Assembly (NCBI RefSeq): GCF_011947195.1
Contig: NZ_JAATVY010000018.1
Coordinates: forward strand, 87,221-151,220
Origin: Planosporangium thailandense
GTDB lineage: Bacteria > Actinomycetota > Actinomycetes > Mycobacteriales > Micromonosporaceae
Length of the DNA: 64,000 nucleotides
Direction: 5' to 3'
The position numbers and the translations under genes were made by a program. The notes below the pieces were generated by a model, which made no database searches, had not been told where the DNA came from, and saw only the letters and a list, made by a program, of their open reading frames with translations. Shown here piece after piece: positions 1 to 8,516 of this stretch. Position 1 is the stretch's first letter. The number at the start of each line of letters is the position of its first letter.

Positions 1-868
1 CCGCCGACCCGACGTGCAGCGTCAGCGTCGCGGGCAACTCGGCGACCGGATCGCCGGCGAGCCGGACGTCGATGACGTCGGTGCGGCGGAATCGTCCCGG
101 CGTGACGAGGGCGTCGCCGCGGCCCACCTCGTCACGCTCCACGCCGCGCAGGTTCACCGCGACCCGCGCCACCGCCGCCGCTTCCGGGGTGGGCGCGCCC
201 AGCGACTGCAGGCCCCGGACCCGTACCCGCCGGCCGCCGGCCAGCTCCAGCTCGTCGCCGGCGCGCAGCCGCCCGGCGCCGAGCGTGCCGGTGACCACCG
301 TGCCGGCACCCTTGATCGTGAAGGCGCGGTCGACCCACAGCCGTACGGGCGCGTCGAGATCGGGCGCGGGCAGGCGGGCGACGAGCCGGCCCAGCGCGGC
401 GCGCAGGTCGTCGAGGCCGGCGCCGGTGACGGCGCTGACCGCCACCGTCTCGACGGCGCCCAGCGAGGTCGCCGCCAGCTGCTCTCGCGCCTCGGCCGCC
501 GCGATCGACGGGTCGAGCAGGTCGCTGCGGCTGACGACGAGCAGGCCGTGCCGCACGCCGAGGGCGTCGAGCGCGGCGAGGTGCTCGGCCGACTGCGGCA
601 TCCACCCCTCGTCGGCGGCGACCACCACCATCGCTGCGGGGACCGGCCCCACTCCGGCGAGCATGTTGGGCACGAACCGTTCGTGGCCGGGCACGTCGAC
701 GAACGCGACCACCTCGCCGTCGGCGAGGGTGGTCCAGGCGAAGCCGAGGTCGATCGTCATGCCCCGCCGGCGCTCCTCGGCCCACCGGTCGGGCTCCATC
801 CCGGTCAGCGCGCGGACCAGGGTGGACTTGCCGTGGTCGACGTGGCCGGCGGTGGCTATGACATGCAT
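1..868 (-). CDS. selB: SelB, selenocysteine-specific elongation factor (3' end outside window)
   Basis: This GTPase delivers Sec-tRNA(Sec) to ribosomes at UGA codons marked by a SECIS hairpin. About 289 N-terminal codons are visible; the rest runs off the left edge. The P-loop GHVDHGKS is at residues 8-15, the G2 region RGMTIDLGFA at 35-44 and the G3 motif DVPGHE at 58-63. They are followed by the SelB-type domain 2 stretch AFTIKGAGTVVTG. The ATG at 868 lies inside the end of selA (stop at 856-858), giving a 13-base overlap and probable translational coupling. TIDLGF after G2 and the selA neighbour separate it from EF-Tu. The mRNA-binding winged helices would lie beyond the edge. Confidence 0.95.
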   Translation of the reverse strand, partial: MHVIATAGHVDHGKSTLVRALTGMEPDRWAEERRRGMTIDLGFAWTTLADGEVVAFVDVPGHERFVPNMLAGVGPVPAAMVVVAADEGWMPQSAEHLAALDALGVRHGLLVVSRSDLLDPSIAAAEAREQLAATSLGAVETVAVSAVTGAGLDDLRAALGRLVARLPAPDLDAPVRLWVDRAFTIKGAGTVVTGTLGAGRLRAGDELELAGGRRVRVRGLQSLGAPTPEAAAVARVAVNLRGVERDEVGRGDALVTPGRFRRTDVIDVRLAGDPVAELPATLTLHVGSA

Positions 869-2190
869 GCCGAGGCCCGCTTCACCGCGTCGACCAGGGC
901 GTCGTCCTGCTCGGGCGGCACGCAGCGCAGGTCGAGCAGCAACCGGCCGTGCTCGACCCGGCCGAGCACCGGTGGCTCGCCGGTGCGCAGCGGCGCTGCG
1001 AGCCGCGCCGGCAGCGCCACCGCCCACGACGGCAACTCCAGGCCGGGCGCTCCCCCGCCGCCGACGACCGCGGCGGACGCGACGACCTCCGTATCGGCGT
1101 CACCCAGCGCGCCGCGCAGGCGCTCCGCGCGTACCTTCAGGGCTTGCACATCGGCGCGGAGGGCGACCCAGGTCGGGGGCTCGGGCCCGCGCAGCGTCGC
1201 TTCGAACGCCGCCAGGGTGAGCTTGTCGACGCGCAGCGCCCGGGCCAGCGGGTGGCGGCGCAGCCGCTCCACCAGGTCGGCGTCGCCGAGCAGCAGGCCG
1301 GCCTGCGGGCCGCCGAGCAGCTTGTCGCCGCTGGCGGTGACGAGGGCGGCGCCGGCCTTCAGGCTCGAGGTCGCGTCCGGCTCGTCGGGCAGCAGCGGGT
1401 CGGGAGCGAGCAGCCCGGACCCGATGTCGGCGACGACGGGGACGCCGAGGGTCGCGAGGTCGGCGACGGGCACCGACGAGGTGAACCCGGAGACGACGAA
1501 GTTGGACGGGTGCACCTTGAGGATGAAGCCGGCGTCGGGACCGACCGCGGCCGCGTAGTCGGCGAGCGCGGTCCGGTTTGTCGTGCCGACCTCCCGCAGC
1601 CGCGCCCCGGTCGACTCCAGCAGATCGGGCAGGCGGAATCCGTCCCCGATCTCGACCAGCTCGCCCCGGCTGACGATGATCTCCCGGCCGGCGGCCAGGG
1701 CGGTGGCGGCGAGGACGAGGGCGGCCGCGCCGTTGTTGACCACGTGCACCCCGGCGGCGTACGGGACGGCGGCCCGCAGCGCGTCGAGGGCGCCCTGGCC
1801 GCGGCGGGCCCGCCGGCCGGTCGCCAGGTCGAGCTCGACGTCAGTGTGGCCCGCGGCGGCGACGACCGCCTCGACGGCCGCGGCCGACAGCGGGGCGCGC
1901 CCCAGGTTGGTGTGCAGGACGACGCCGGTGGCGTTGATGACGGGGCGCAGGCTGGCGGCCCGGCGCGGCAGGGCGGCCGCAGCCGCGTCGGGGACCTCCT
2001 CGGGCGCGATCTCGCCGCGCCGCGCCCGCTCCTGCGCGGCGTTGACCGAGGCCTTGACCTGGGCGCGGCCCAGGGTCACGACGGCTGCGGCCAGGCGCGG
2101 GTCGGCGAGGACGGCATCGGTACGCGGGACGCGCCGGCGAGGGTCGGTCGTCGCTTGCGGTGGACGGTTCGCCCGCGATGGCCTTGACAC
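856..2190 (-). CDS. selA: SelA, L-seryl-tRNA(Sec) selenium transferase
   Basis: PLP enzyme converting Ser-tRNA(Sec) to Sec-tRNA(Sec) with selenophosphate. From the GTG at 2190 it has 444 residues, normal for the family. INATGVVLHTNLGRAPLS (residues 85-102) is the SelA signature, and TASGDKLLGGPQAG places the PLP lysine at about residue 290. The open frame continues upstream into the lrp-like gene but has no family similarity there. The GTG lies 10 bases after that gene's stop (2201-2203), so the two are probably cotranscribed. No selD is visible; the selenophosphate synthetase must be encoded elsewhere. Confidence 0.96.
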   Translation of the reverse strand: MSRPSRANRPPQATTDPRRRVPRTDAVLADPRLAAAVVTLGRAQVKASVNAAQERARRGEIAPEEVPDAAAAALPRRAASLRPVINATGVVLHTNLGRAPLSAAAVEAVVAAAGHTDVELDLATGRRARRGQGALDALRAAVPYAAGVHVVNNGAAALVLAATALAAGREIIVSRGELVEIGDGFRLPDLLESTGARLREVGTTNRTALADYAAAVGPDAGFILKVHPSNFVVSGFTSSVPVADLATLGVPVVADIGSGLLAPDPLLPDEPDATSSLKAGAALVTASGDKLLGGPQAGLLLGDADLVERLRRHPLARALRVDKLTLAAFEATLRGPEPPTWVALRADVQALKVRAERLRGALGDADTEVVASAAVVGGGGAPGLELPSWAVALPARLAAPLRTGEPPVLGRVEHGRLLLDLRCVPPEQDDALVDAVKRASACMS

Positions 2191-2200
2191 GTCCCAGACC

Positions 2201-2815
2201 CTACCGCTGCCGGCCGGCCCGTCCCCGGTCAGCGCCGCCCGTGACGGCGGGGAGGACACCCTTGCCGGCCAGCAGCTCGAACACGAGGTGGGTCTCGGTG
2301 TGCCGGACCGCGGGGTGGACGTTGATGTGCTCCAGGATGAGGTCGCGCAGCGCTTCGGGGGACTCGACCGCGGCGTGCAGGAGGTAATCGTCCTCACCTG
2401 CGACGTGGAACGCGGTGAGAACGCCCGGGATCTCGGTCAGGGTGGCGTGGAAGCTGCGGACGTGCTCGCGGTTGTGGCTGCCGAGCCGCACCTTGATCAC
2501 GGCCTGCAGCGGGTAGCCGAGGGCGGCCAGGTCGAGGCGCGCGTGGATGCCGGCGATGACGCCGGCATCGCGGAGCGCGCGGACCCGGTGGATGCACGTC
2601 GACTCGGCGATGCCGACCCGGCTTGCGAGGGCGGCGTTGGTGATCCGGCCGTCGGCGGCCAGCTCGGCCAGGATCGACAGGTCGGTGGCGTCCAGGGCCG
2701 GCGCGGCGTCCGTCGGCGAGCCCCGCCGTGACTGGGGCCGCTGCGGCGCGGGACGGTGCAGCGGCGGGCGCGGATTCTGCGGCCGGGACCCGCGGGGCTC
2801 GTACCCCTGCTCCAT
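2201..2815 (-). CDS. Lrp/AsnC-family transcriptional regulator
   Basis: One-domain-plus-RAM regulator of amino-acid metabolism. The ATG at 2815 gives 204 residues with a basic, Pro/Arg-rich extension of about 40 residues. An AsnC-type helix-turn-helix follows (LDATDLSILAELAADGRI, then recognition helix region ASRVGIAESTCIHRVRAL). The ligand-binding domain contains AFHVAGEDDYLLHA. A start at 2857 is also open but would cover the short divergent promoter shared with the PLP enzyme at 2896, so I prefer 2815. Divergence from a cystathionine-synthase-like gene is typical of Lrp regulators of sulfur amino-acid genes. A link to selA, 10 bases downstream, is inferred from spacing only. Confidence 0.9.
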   Translation of the reverse strand: MEQGYEPRGSRPQNPRPPLHRPAPQRPQSRRGSPTDAAPALDATDLSILAELAADGRITNAALASRVGIAESTCIHRVRALRDAGVIAGIHARLDLAALGYPLQAVIKVRLGSHNREHVRSFHATLTEIPGVLTAFHVAGEDDYLLHAAVESPEALRDLILEHINVHPAVRHTETHLVFELLAGKGVLPAVTGGADRGRAGRQR

Positions 2816-2826
2816 AATCTTCACCG

Positions 2827-2853
2827 TTCTGCGAGCATTCCGAAGATTCTGCG
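2827..2853. promoter_or_regulatory. candidate Lrp-type operator between divergent genes
   Basis: TTCTGCG occurs at 2827-2833 and again at 2847-2853. That is a 20-bp direct repeat, about two helical turns, in the 80-base gap between the lrp-like gene and the divergent PLP enzyme. The position suits an autoregulatory operator. The motif was not compared with known Lrp sites. Confidence 0.3.
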
Positions 2854-2895
2854 CCATCTATTGTCACGTTCCTCGGCTTCTTGCACCATCCTCCC

Positions 2896-4068
2896 ATGAG
2901 TGGACAGATTCTTTCGTTCGACTCGTTGGCCGTCCACGCCGGCCGCGACGATCTGGCGGCGCTCGGGGTCCACGCCCCGCCGCTCGACCTGTCCTCCACC
3001 AACCCGCTGCCCGGCATCGACGCCGGCGGGGCGTCGTACGAGTCGATGGCCACCGGCGGCCACCCCGTCGACGACGGCGGGCTCGTCTACGCCCGCCTGT
3101 GGAACCCGACGGTGGCCCGGTTCGAAGCGGCGCTCGCCCGCCTGGAGGGCACCGCGGAGGCGGTGGCCTTCTCCTCCGGCATGGCCGCGATGACGGCGAC
3201 CGTCCTGGCGGCGAAGGCCGAACGCGGCGGCGGCCACGTGGTCGCGGTCCGGCCCCTGTACGGCGGCACCGACCACCTGCTCGGCTCGGGCCTGCTCGGC
3301 GTCGACGTCAGCTACTGCACGCCCGCGGAGGTCGCGGCGGCCCTACGGGCCGACACCTGCCTGGTGGTGCTGGAGACCCCGGCGAACCCGACCCTGGAAC
3401 TGGTCGACATCCGCGCGGTGGTCGACGCCGCCGACGGCGTCCCGGTGCTGGTGGACAACACGTTCGCCACGCCGGTCCTGCAGAACCCGGCGGCCCACGG
3501 CGCAGCGCTCGTGCTGCACAGCGCCACGAAGTACCTGGGCGGCCACGGCGACGTCGTCGGCGGCGTCGTCGCCACCGACGCCACCTGGGCGGCGGCCCTG
3601 CGCCGGGTCCGCGCGGTGACCGGCGCGCTGCTGCACCCGCTGGGCGCGTACCTGCTGCACCGGGGCCTGACCACGCTGCCCGTACGGGTCCGCGCCCAGC
3701 AGGCCTCGGCGGAGAAGACGGCGATCTGGCTGAGCACGCACCCCGCCGTGCGGCGGGTCTGCTACCCGACGATGCCCGACGCCGACCCGGCCGGCCTGCT
3801 CGGCCGTCAGCTGCGCGGCCCCGGCGCGATGCTGACCATCCAGCTCGCCGGCGGGTACGAGCAGGCCGTACGGCTCACCAGCCGGGTCCGCCTGTTCACC
3901 CACGCCGTCTCGCTCGGCGGGGTCGACTCGCTGATCCAGCACCCGGCGTCGCTGACCCACCGCCCCGTACCCGCCGCCGCGCGCCCGGGCGCCGACCTCG
4001 TCAGGTTGTCGATCGGCCTCGAAGACGTCGACGACCTGAAGGCCGACCTCGAGCAGGCGCTCGGCTGA
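2896..4068 (+). CDS. Cys/Met-metabolism PLP enzyme (cystathionine gamma-synthase/lyase family)
   Basis: A 390-residue fold-type I PLP enzyme of the transsulfuration family. The cofactor lysine is K212 in HSATKYLGGHGD. YARLWNPTVARFEAALARLEG (65-85) matches the family substrate-binding block, and VDNTFATP holds the PLP-ring aspartate. Members make or break cystathionine, homocysteine or methionine; motifs alone do not say which. The start is the ATG at 2896 rather than the upstream in-frame ATG at 2881, because MSGQILSFDSLAVHAG matches typical N-termini. It diverges from the lrp-like regulator, which probably controls it. Confidence 0.9.
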   Translation: MSGQILSFDSLAVHAGRDDLAALGVHAPPLDLSSTNPLPGIDAGGASYESMATGGHPVDDGGLVYARLWNPTVARFEAALARLEGTAEAVAFSSGMAAMTATVLAAKAERGGGHVVAVRPLYGGTDHLLGSGLLGVDVSYCTPAEVAAALRADTCLVVLETPANPTLELVDIRAVVDAADGVPVLVDNTFATPVLQNPAAHGAALVLHSATKYLGGHGDVVGGVVATDATWAAALRRVRAVTGALLHPLGAYLLHRGLTTLPVRVRAQQASAEKTAIWLSTHPAVRRVCYPTMPDADPAGLLGRQLRGPGAMLTIQLAGGYEQAVRLTSRVRLFTHAVSLGGVDSLIQHPASLTHRPVPAAARPGADLVRLSIGLEDVDDLKADLEQALG

Positions 4069-4127
4069 CCGGATCGACCGGCGGTCAGCAGGCGCTCGGC
4101 TGACCAGCTCGACCGGCGGTCAGCAGG
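4052..4127. repeat. 35-bp tandem duplication at a convergent gene junction
   Basis: The segment starting AGCAGGCGCTCGGCTGACC at 4052 recurs at 4087 with a 35-bp period and few mismatches, ending with a partial third start near 4122. It carries the stop region of the PLP enzyme and reaches the last codons of the convergent gene at 4120. ACCGGCGGT within it can pair weakly, so it may be a duplicated terminator. Confidence 0.75.
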
Positions 4128-4959
4128 TGACCCGGACAGCGGAGACGCCCAGGTGGGCGCCGGAGTGCGCACCCCAGTCGACGCCGCGGGTGACCATCCT
4201 GATCGACAGCTGGCCGGTAGGCGCGGCGAACGAGCCGGCCGCCATCCAGCGCCCCTGGTTGTGCACCTGGTCGACGTCGAACCGACCGAGCGCGGAGCCG
4301 GACGCGTCGAGGCTGGGGTAGACGAAGTAGGTGGCCGGAGCACCGGCTGCGTCGAGCGCCCGCCCGGTGTCGGGTACATGCACCGACACGGCACAGGCCC
4401 GCGCGGCCGGTAGCCGGAACCACCACACGATGACGTTGTCGGGGTCGTCCACGTTCGGGTCGCCGGACATCGGCACGGCGATCATTCGCCCGCCGCAGCC
4501 GTCGCCGCGCCAGCCGCCGCGCGAGCGTGCGTACCAGTCGCGCGACCAGCCGCGGTTGTAGTAGCCACTGGTGTCGGTCTGCGGGCAGCTGTCGCCAGAC
4601 ACGCCGGTGAAGCGGGGGGCCGGCGGCGCGGCCGGCGCGGGGGCGGCCGGCTGGCTGTGCGGCGTGGTCGGCGTCGGCGCGACGCTCGGAGACGGGCTGC
4701 CGGCGGATGCCGACGGGCTCGCCGCGGGGTCGGCCAGCGGCGGCTCCCCGGGCACCGGCTGAATCGGGCCGGGATCGCCGTGCCGGACAGTGTCGGCGCG
4801 CGGCGGAGCGAGAACCGACCGGACCTGCGGCTGGTGCCACACCATGACCACGGCTGCCGTCACGACGACGGCCACGGCCGCGAGCAGCGCGCCCCCGCGC
4901 AGCCGCGCGCGCTGCCGGAGGGTGAGGTGCGGTCGGGATCGCGATCCGGTGACGTCCAC
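4120..4959 (-). CDS. secreted or membrane-anchored orphan protein
   Basis: A 279-residue protein I do not assign to a named family. A basic N-terminus (MDVTGSRSRPHLTLRQRARL) precedes one hydrophobic segment at about residues 24-42, which is an uncleaved anchor or a signal peptide. A Pro/Ser/Thr/Ala-rich linker follows (about 60-115). The C-terminal globular half has many Trp/Tyr and paired cysteines (GDSCPQTD, DGCGG, RACAV and the final VTC), suggesting extracytoplasmic disulfides. VHNQGRWMAAGSF and SIRMVTRGVDWGAH look like strands of a beta-sandwich of the type found C-terminally in exported actinomycete proteins. It converges on the PLP enzyme. Confidence 0.75.
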   Translation of the reverse strand: MDVTGSRSRPHLTLRQRARLRGGALLAAVAVVVTAAVVMVWHQPQVRSVLAPPRADTVRHGDPGPIQPVPGEPPLADPAASPSASAGSPSPSVAPTPTTPHSQPAAPAPAAPPAPRFTGVSGDSCPQTDTSGYYNRGWSRDWYARSRGGWRGDGCGGRMIAVPMSGDPNVDDPDNVIVWWFRLPAARACAVSVHVPDTGRALDAAGAPATYFVYPSLDASGSALGRFDVDQVHNQGRWMAAGSFAAPTGQLSIRMVTRGVDWGAHSGAHLGVSAVRVTC

Positions 4960-5049
4960 GCTCCTCCGATCGGCGGCACCGAAGAAACGAATGAAGTTGG
5001 GCCGTCCGATGGGGCGATGCGAACACCGTCCCCATCGGACTGTCAGCTG

Positions 5050-5260
5050 TCAGAACCCGCCGATGCCGTCGGGCGCGCCGACGCCGGTGGCGCCGTCCCA
5101 GCCGGTGCGGGCGACGCACCACTGGGCCGTGGTGCAGGTGCCGTTGCTACCCGAGGTCACATCGTCGAAGTTCGTTGATCCACTGTGGGTGTACGGGTAG
5201 TGGTTGTCAATACTGGCCTCGGTGCCGGCGAGGGCGTACCCGCCGGCGACGACCGGCGGT
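5050..5260 (-). pseudogene. C-terminal remnant of a secreted S53 (sedolisin) peptidase
   Basis: Read on the minus strand, this gives about 69 residues ending at a TGA (5050-5052), with no start or catalytic region. YALAG, DDVTSGSNGTC and GWDGATGVGAPDGIGGF match the calcium-binding C-terminal end of secreted sedolisins, where D-V-T-S-G and a terminal G-x-G-x-P-x-G are conserved. A second remnant (5266-5711) lies directly upstream, so at least two related peptidase genes once stood here. Identification rests on motif memory, not a search. Confidence 0.65.
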
Positions 5261-5265
5261 CACGC

Positions 5266-5711
5266 CTAGGAGGACAGCGCCGCGAGGAAGGCGTCGCCGT
5301 TGGGCGTGCCCACGCCGGTGACGTCGTCGTAGCCGACCCGGGTGTGGATGGTCAGCGGCGCGTCGTCGGACAGCGACCGCAGCGTGTACGCGTACCCGCA
5401 CGTGTCGTCGACGCCGTTGACGTAGTCGCTACGCACCGCGCCGAGCCCGGACACCGGCCGCTTGTACGTGCCCGGCGCCACCACCTGCCGGAACTGGCCG
5501 CCGTTCATGGTGGGCAGCCCGTGCAGCGACGAGTACTGGTTGGCGTCCTCGGCGATGGTCGGCGAAGCGTACGCGTCGATGATGGCGACGGTCTGCCCCT
5601 GCCGTCCTCGGCCACGCCGTGCGGGTAGTTGCCGGGCATGGGAACCGCTGGGGGTGAGGAACTGGCGGTAGCTGGACGAACCCGGGGTCGAAACGGCGGT
5701 GGCCAGCTCTG
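5266..5711 (-). pseudogene. internally deleted S53 (sedolisin) peptidase
   Basis: One continuous minus-strand frame joins three pieces of a sedolisin. It starts with the end of the prodomain (SSYRQFLTPSGS), then the start of the mature enzyme (GQTVAIIDAYASPTIAEDA), then jumps to the C-terminus (LTIHTRVGYDDVTGVGTPNG) and a stop at 5266-5268. The core that should carry the Glu/Asp pair, the oxyanion Asp and the GTS serine is absent, and an in-frame TGA blocks the frame just upstream (near 5711). It cannot be an active peptidase. Intact relatives are several hundred residues long. Confidence 0.7.
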
Positions 5712-5724
5712 ATCATTCGTTGCC

Positions 5725-5752
5725 ACACCCTCCGAAAAGTCACGGAGGGTGT
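5725..5752. terminator. hairpin with a perfect 10-bp stem
   Basis: ACACCCTCCG (5725-5734) pairs with CGGAGGGTGT (5743-5752) across an 8-base loop. It lies just downstream of the minus-strand gene at 5811-6692, so it probably ends the sigma-factor transcript. It lacks a strong U-run. A smaller CTCACCC/GGGTGAG hairpin sits at the gene's stop codon (about 5811-5827). Confidence 0.5.
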
Positions 5753-5810
5753 CTGTAAGAGCGCGCGATCGGAGCGCGGTGTTACAAGTTCGTGGACCGG
5801 TGCGGCGAGC

Positions 5811-6692
5811 TCACCCCTTCGGGTGAGGGTCGTGGCTCTTGGCGGGCTTTCCCGACGGGTGGCCGTTGCCCTTCTTGTTGCCTCCCCCGTTCTTGTTCCC
5901 TTCCCCGCCGCCAGGGTGGGTGCGGCCGGCCGTGGGGGCGTCCGGGCGCGGCGTCGGCGTGCCGGGCGACGAGCCCTGACCCGGCTGGTCACCGGAGACG
6001 TCGGCGCAGAACGCCGGGATGTTCTGCTCGCCGCCGGCCACCGCCGCCAGCGCCCGCCGCTGCGGAGGCGTGAAGGGCTTGCCGTGCTGGCGCTGCTGGG
6101 CGGCTTCCCAGGCCGTGCACAGCTCCGCGGCCTGCGGGCTACGCGGGTCGCCGCTGCGGACGACGCCGCCCGGAGCGGGGCTGGTACCCGCCGGCCCGCT
6201 GTCCGCGCCGGCGCTGGCGCCCGTGTGCGGGCGGGTCGAGGGTGGTCTGGTGGCGGTGCTCGGCGCCGGCACGCCCAGCGGCGCGAGCAGGTGGTGCGCC
6301 TGCTCCTGGATACCGGTCGGCAGGCTGCCGGTGGTGGCGGCGGCGGCGAAGGCCGTGCCGCCGGTCGTCGCGACGGCCAGCCCCACGGCCACCTTCACCA
6401 CGGCGGTCCTGGGCAGCGGTATCCGCCGCGTTTTCACCGGTGCGACGGCGACGGCGGGAAAGGTGGCCGGCCCGGCCTCCCGGCGCGCCCGCGCGAAGCC
6501 GGCCACCGCCGCCCGCTCGTCGGCCAACTCCTCGGGGAACGGGGCGGCGGCGGCCGCGGTGAGCAGCACACTCAACCCGCACTGCTCGGGCGGCTGGGGC
6601 GCGCCGGCCACCAGCCGGTCCGCTTCGGCCAGGCCGATCCGGCCTTGTCGACGTTTATGCATAGTGTCCCAAAGAGCGTCCCACCACCGCAC
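5811..6692 (-). CDS. membrane protein encoded with an ECF sigma factor (probable anti-sigma partner)
   Basis: A 293-residue protein from the GTG at 6692; a second possible start is the ATG at 6662 (MHKRRQGRIGL). The N-terminal third is cytoplasmic and Ala/Arg-rich. One hydrophobic segment (VVKVAVGLAVATTGGTAFAA, about residues 96-115) follows, then a long Pro/Ser/Gly-rich exterior ending in a Lys/Gly-rich tail. LCTAWEAA and IPAFCADV hold two cysteines. It starts 5 bases after the sigma-factor stop, the standard arrangement for a membrane-bound antagonist. No zinc anti-sigma motif is present, so the role is inferred from position. Confidence 0.75.
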   Translation of the reverse strand: MRWWDALWDTMHKRRQGRIGLAEADRLVAGAPQPPEQCGLSVLLTAAAAAPFPEELADERAAVAGFARARREAGPATFPAVAVAPVKTRRIPLPRTAVVKVAVGLAVATTGGTAFAAAATTGSLPTGIQEQAHHLLAPLGVPAPSTATRPPSTRPHTGASAGADSGPAGTSPAPGGVVRSGDPRSPQAAELCTAWEAAQQRQHGKPFTPPQRRALAAVAGGEQNIPAFCADVSGDQPGQGSSPGTPTPRPDAPTAGRTHPGGGEGNKNGGGNKKGNGHPSGKPAKSHDPHPKG

Positions 6693-6696
6693 GGCG

Positions 6697-7350
6697 TTAC
6701 ACCCCCTCCGGCCGGGTCGCGTCCGCGGTCGTGCGGGCTCCCCGATGGCTCAGGGACGTGCTCGCCCGCTCCCGCACCTCCGGCAGGGACGCCAGCCGGC
6801 GCAGCCCACGCATGGTCGCGACCCGCACGGCGCCCGGCCGCTTGCCCAGCACCTGGGCCGTCTGGGCCACGTCCAGCCCGGCCACGACCCGCAGCATCAC
6901 CGCCTCCGCCTGATCGTGCGGCAACGCGGCGATGAGGCGGAGGGCCCACCCCGTGTCCGAATTCTCGATCGCCTCCAGCGCCACGTCCCGCACCCTGGAT
7001 CGGGCGTCGTCCTGTGCGGACGGATCGCGCGGATCCTCCCGGCGGCGTCCGGCCCGGCGATGCTCGTCGATGCTGCGATTGCGGCCGATGCGGAACAGCC
7101 ACACCCGGAACGCCGGCAGTTGGCCGTTGAAGGTGGGTAGGTCACGGGCGACCTGCAGCCACGTCTCCGAGGCGACGTCTTCGGCCGCCTCGCCGACCAC
7201 GACCCGGAGGTAGCGCAGCAGCGCCGGCTGCAGCGCGCGCCACAGCCTGGCGAACCCCGCCTCATCGCCGGCGGCCGCCGCCGCCAGCGCATCCGCGAGG
7301 TCATCGTCGTTCAACGCACCGGTCCCCTCGAATCCGGAGAGTCCGCACAC
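6697..7350 (-). CDS. ECF RNA polymerase sigma factor
   Basis: A 217-residue sigma-70 group IV factor. Region 2 (LWRALQPALLRYLRVVVGEAAEDVASETWLQV) binds core polymerase and the -10 element. Region 4 (ALPHDQAEAVMLRVVAGLDVAQTAQVLGKRPG) is the -35-binding helix-turn-helix. No extra C-terminal domain is seen. The likely regulator is the membrane protein immediately downstream. FNGQLPAFRVWLFRIGRN between the regions is a classic actinomycete ECF block. The start at 7350 is the longest; a slightly later one cannot be excluded. Confidence 0.92.
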   Translation of the reverse strand: MCGLSGFEGTGALNDDDLADALAAAAAGDEAGFARLWRALQPALLRYLRVVVGEAAEDVASETWLQVARDLPTFNGQLPAFRVWLFRIGRNRSIDEHRRAGRRREDPRDPSAQDDARSRVRDVALEAIENSDTGWALRLIAALPHDQAEAVMLRVVAGLDVAQTAQVLGKRPGAVRVATMRGLRRLASLPEVRERASTSLSHRGARTTADATRPEGV

Positions 7351-7474
7351 CGACCTGAGCCGGACAGCGCGAGCACGTTACACCCGACCGTCCGCAGGCA
7401 TCCGACACGAAGAAGCGCCCAGAGTGGACGCGCGGCGTCATCGATCAGCGCGGACCGGATCGGGCGCTGCCGGG

Positions 7475-8257
7475 CTAGGGCAGAGCCACGAACCGGCCGA
7501 GGAACTGCCGGGCAGAGGCGGTGTCGAGCCGGTAGTCCACGTTGGTGGCCCGGCAAGCCGTGTCCCCGGTGATCGTGGTGGCGACGAGCAGGTCGGAGTC
7601 CCGGCCGCCAAGGAAGTCCGGGCCGCCGGAGTCGCCGTAGCAGGTTCCGCCGTCACCCGTCGCCGGATTCTGCGACAGTCGCAGCCAGGTGCCGGTGAGG
7701 GCGTTGAACGACCCGGATGCCTGGTTGCGGGTATCCGTGTAGGTGTAGGTCTTCCCGCCCGGGCCGTTGACCGGGGCGAGCGAACCGTACCCGGCCGAGG
7801 TGAACGTGGCCGTCCGCAGGCTGCCGTCGGCCCCGAGTCGGTCGAGCAGGCCCGCGCTGGGCAGCCGGGCCGGCGTGATACCGCGGACCGGCTTGTCGAA
7901 GACGACGACCGCGATGTCGTGCGGGTCGGACTGGGCCTTGTTGTACGCGGGGTCCGGCACGTAGCGACCCACGTACAGGGTGTCGCCCGCCCGGTACCGG
8001 CTGGCGAAGGAGACCCGCGCCGTCGTCTGGCCGGGATCGCCGCAGTGCGCGGCGGTCACGAAGACGGTCGGCGCGATGAGCGTGCCACTGCAGTACGCCC
8101 ACGACCCGTCGGAGTACGCCTGGTCGACGATGAGGGCCCCGACCTCCGGGTGGGTGTTCCCGTCGGGCGAGCCGTACGTGATGGCCCAGGCCGGCGACGC
8201 GGCGGTCGTGAGCGCCGCGACGAGTGCCGTGGCGAAGAGGGTCGCTCGCAAGTTCAT
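7475..8257 (-). CDS. secreted trypsin-like serine protease (S1)
   Basis: A 260-residue chymotrypsin-fold protease. Residues 1-25 form a signal peptide ending AWA. The triad is complete: H71 in VTAAHC, D114 in DIAVV and S210 in GDSGGP. The oxyanion loop CYGDSGGP has its paired cysteine, and C56/C72 form the usual bridge around the histidine. There is no long propeptide, so it is probably active soon after export. It stands alone between the sigma operon and a divergent VOC gene. Confidence 0.93.
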   Translation of the reverse strand: MNLRATLFATALVAALTTAASPAWAITYGSPDGNTHPEVGALIVDQAYSDGSWAYCSGTLIAPTVFVTAAHCGDPGQTTARVSFASRYRAGDTLYVGRYVPDPAYNKAQSDPHDIAVVVFDKPVRGITPARLPSAGLLDRLGADGSLRTATFTSAGYGSLAPVNGPGGKTYTYTDTRNQASGSFNALTGTWLRLSQNPATGDGGTCYGDSGGPDFLGGRDSDLLVATTITGDTACRATNVDYRLDTASARQFLGRFVALP

Positions 8258-8516
8258 ACACGCACGTTAATTGCATCTCTGCAGGAAGAGAAGTCGGCCG
8301 GCCGGCGGCTCGGGTCCCCTGCGGCGCGGTGACCGTGGCCGGGCGCACCGCGCGTACGGCATCCTAGGATACTGGCCTACCCGCCACGTGCCGTGACTCC
8401 CCGGTTGCGGCCCGCACCGCGCGCGTACAGGCTGAGTGATGGGCCGCCCGCGGGCGGCATCCGATCGGGGCGTGCGCGCGCCACCGTTCGCAACCGCTGT
8501 GAAAGGGATGATCCCG

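Noticed and set aside
14..1558. Long plus-strand open frames opposite selB and selA
   Set aside because: They are Arg/Ala/Gly-rich antisense shadows of two genes with clear family motifs on the minus strand.
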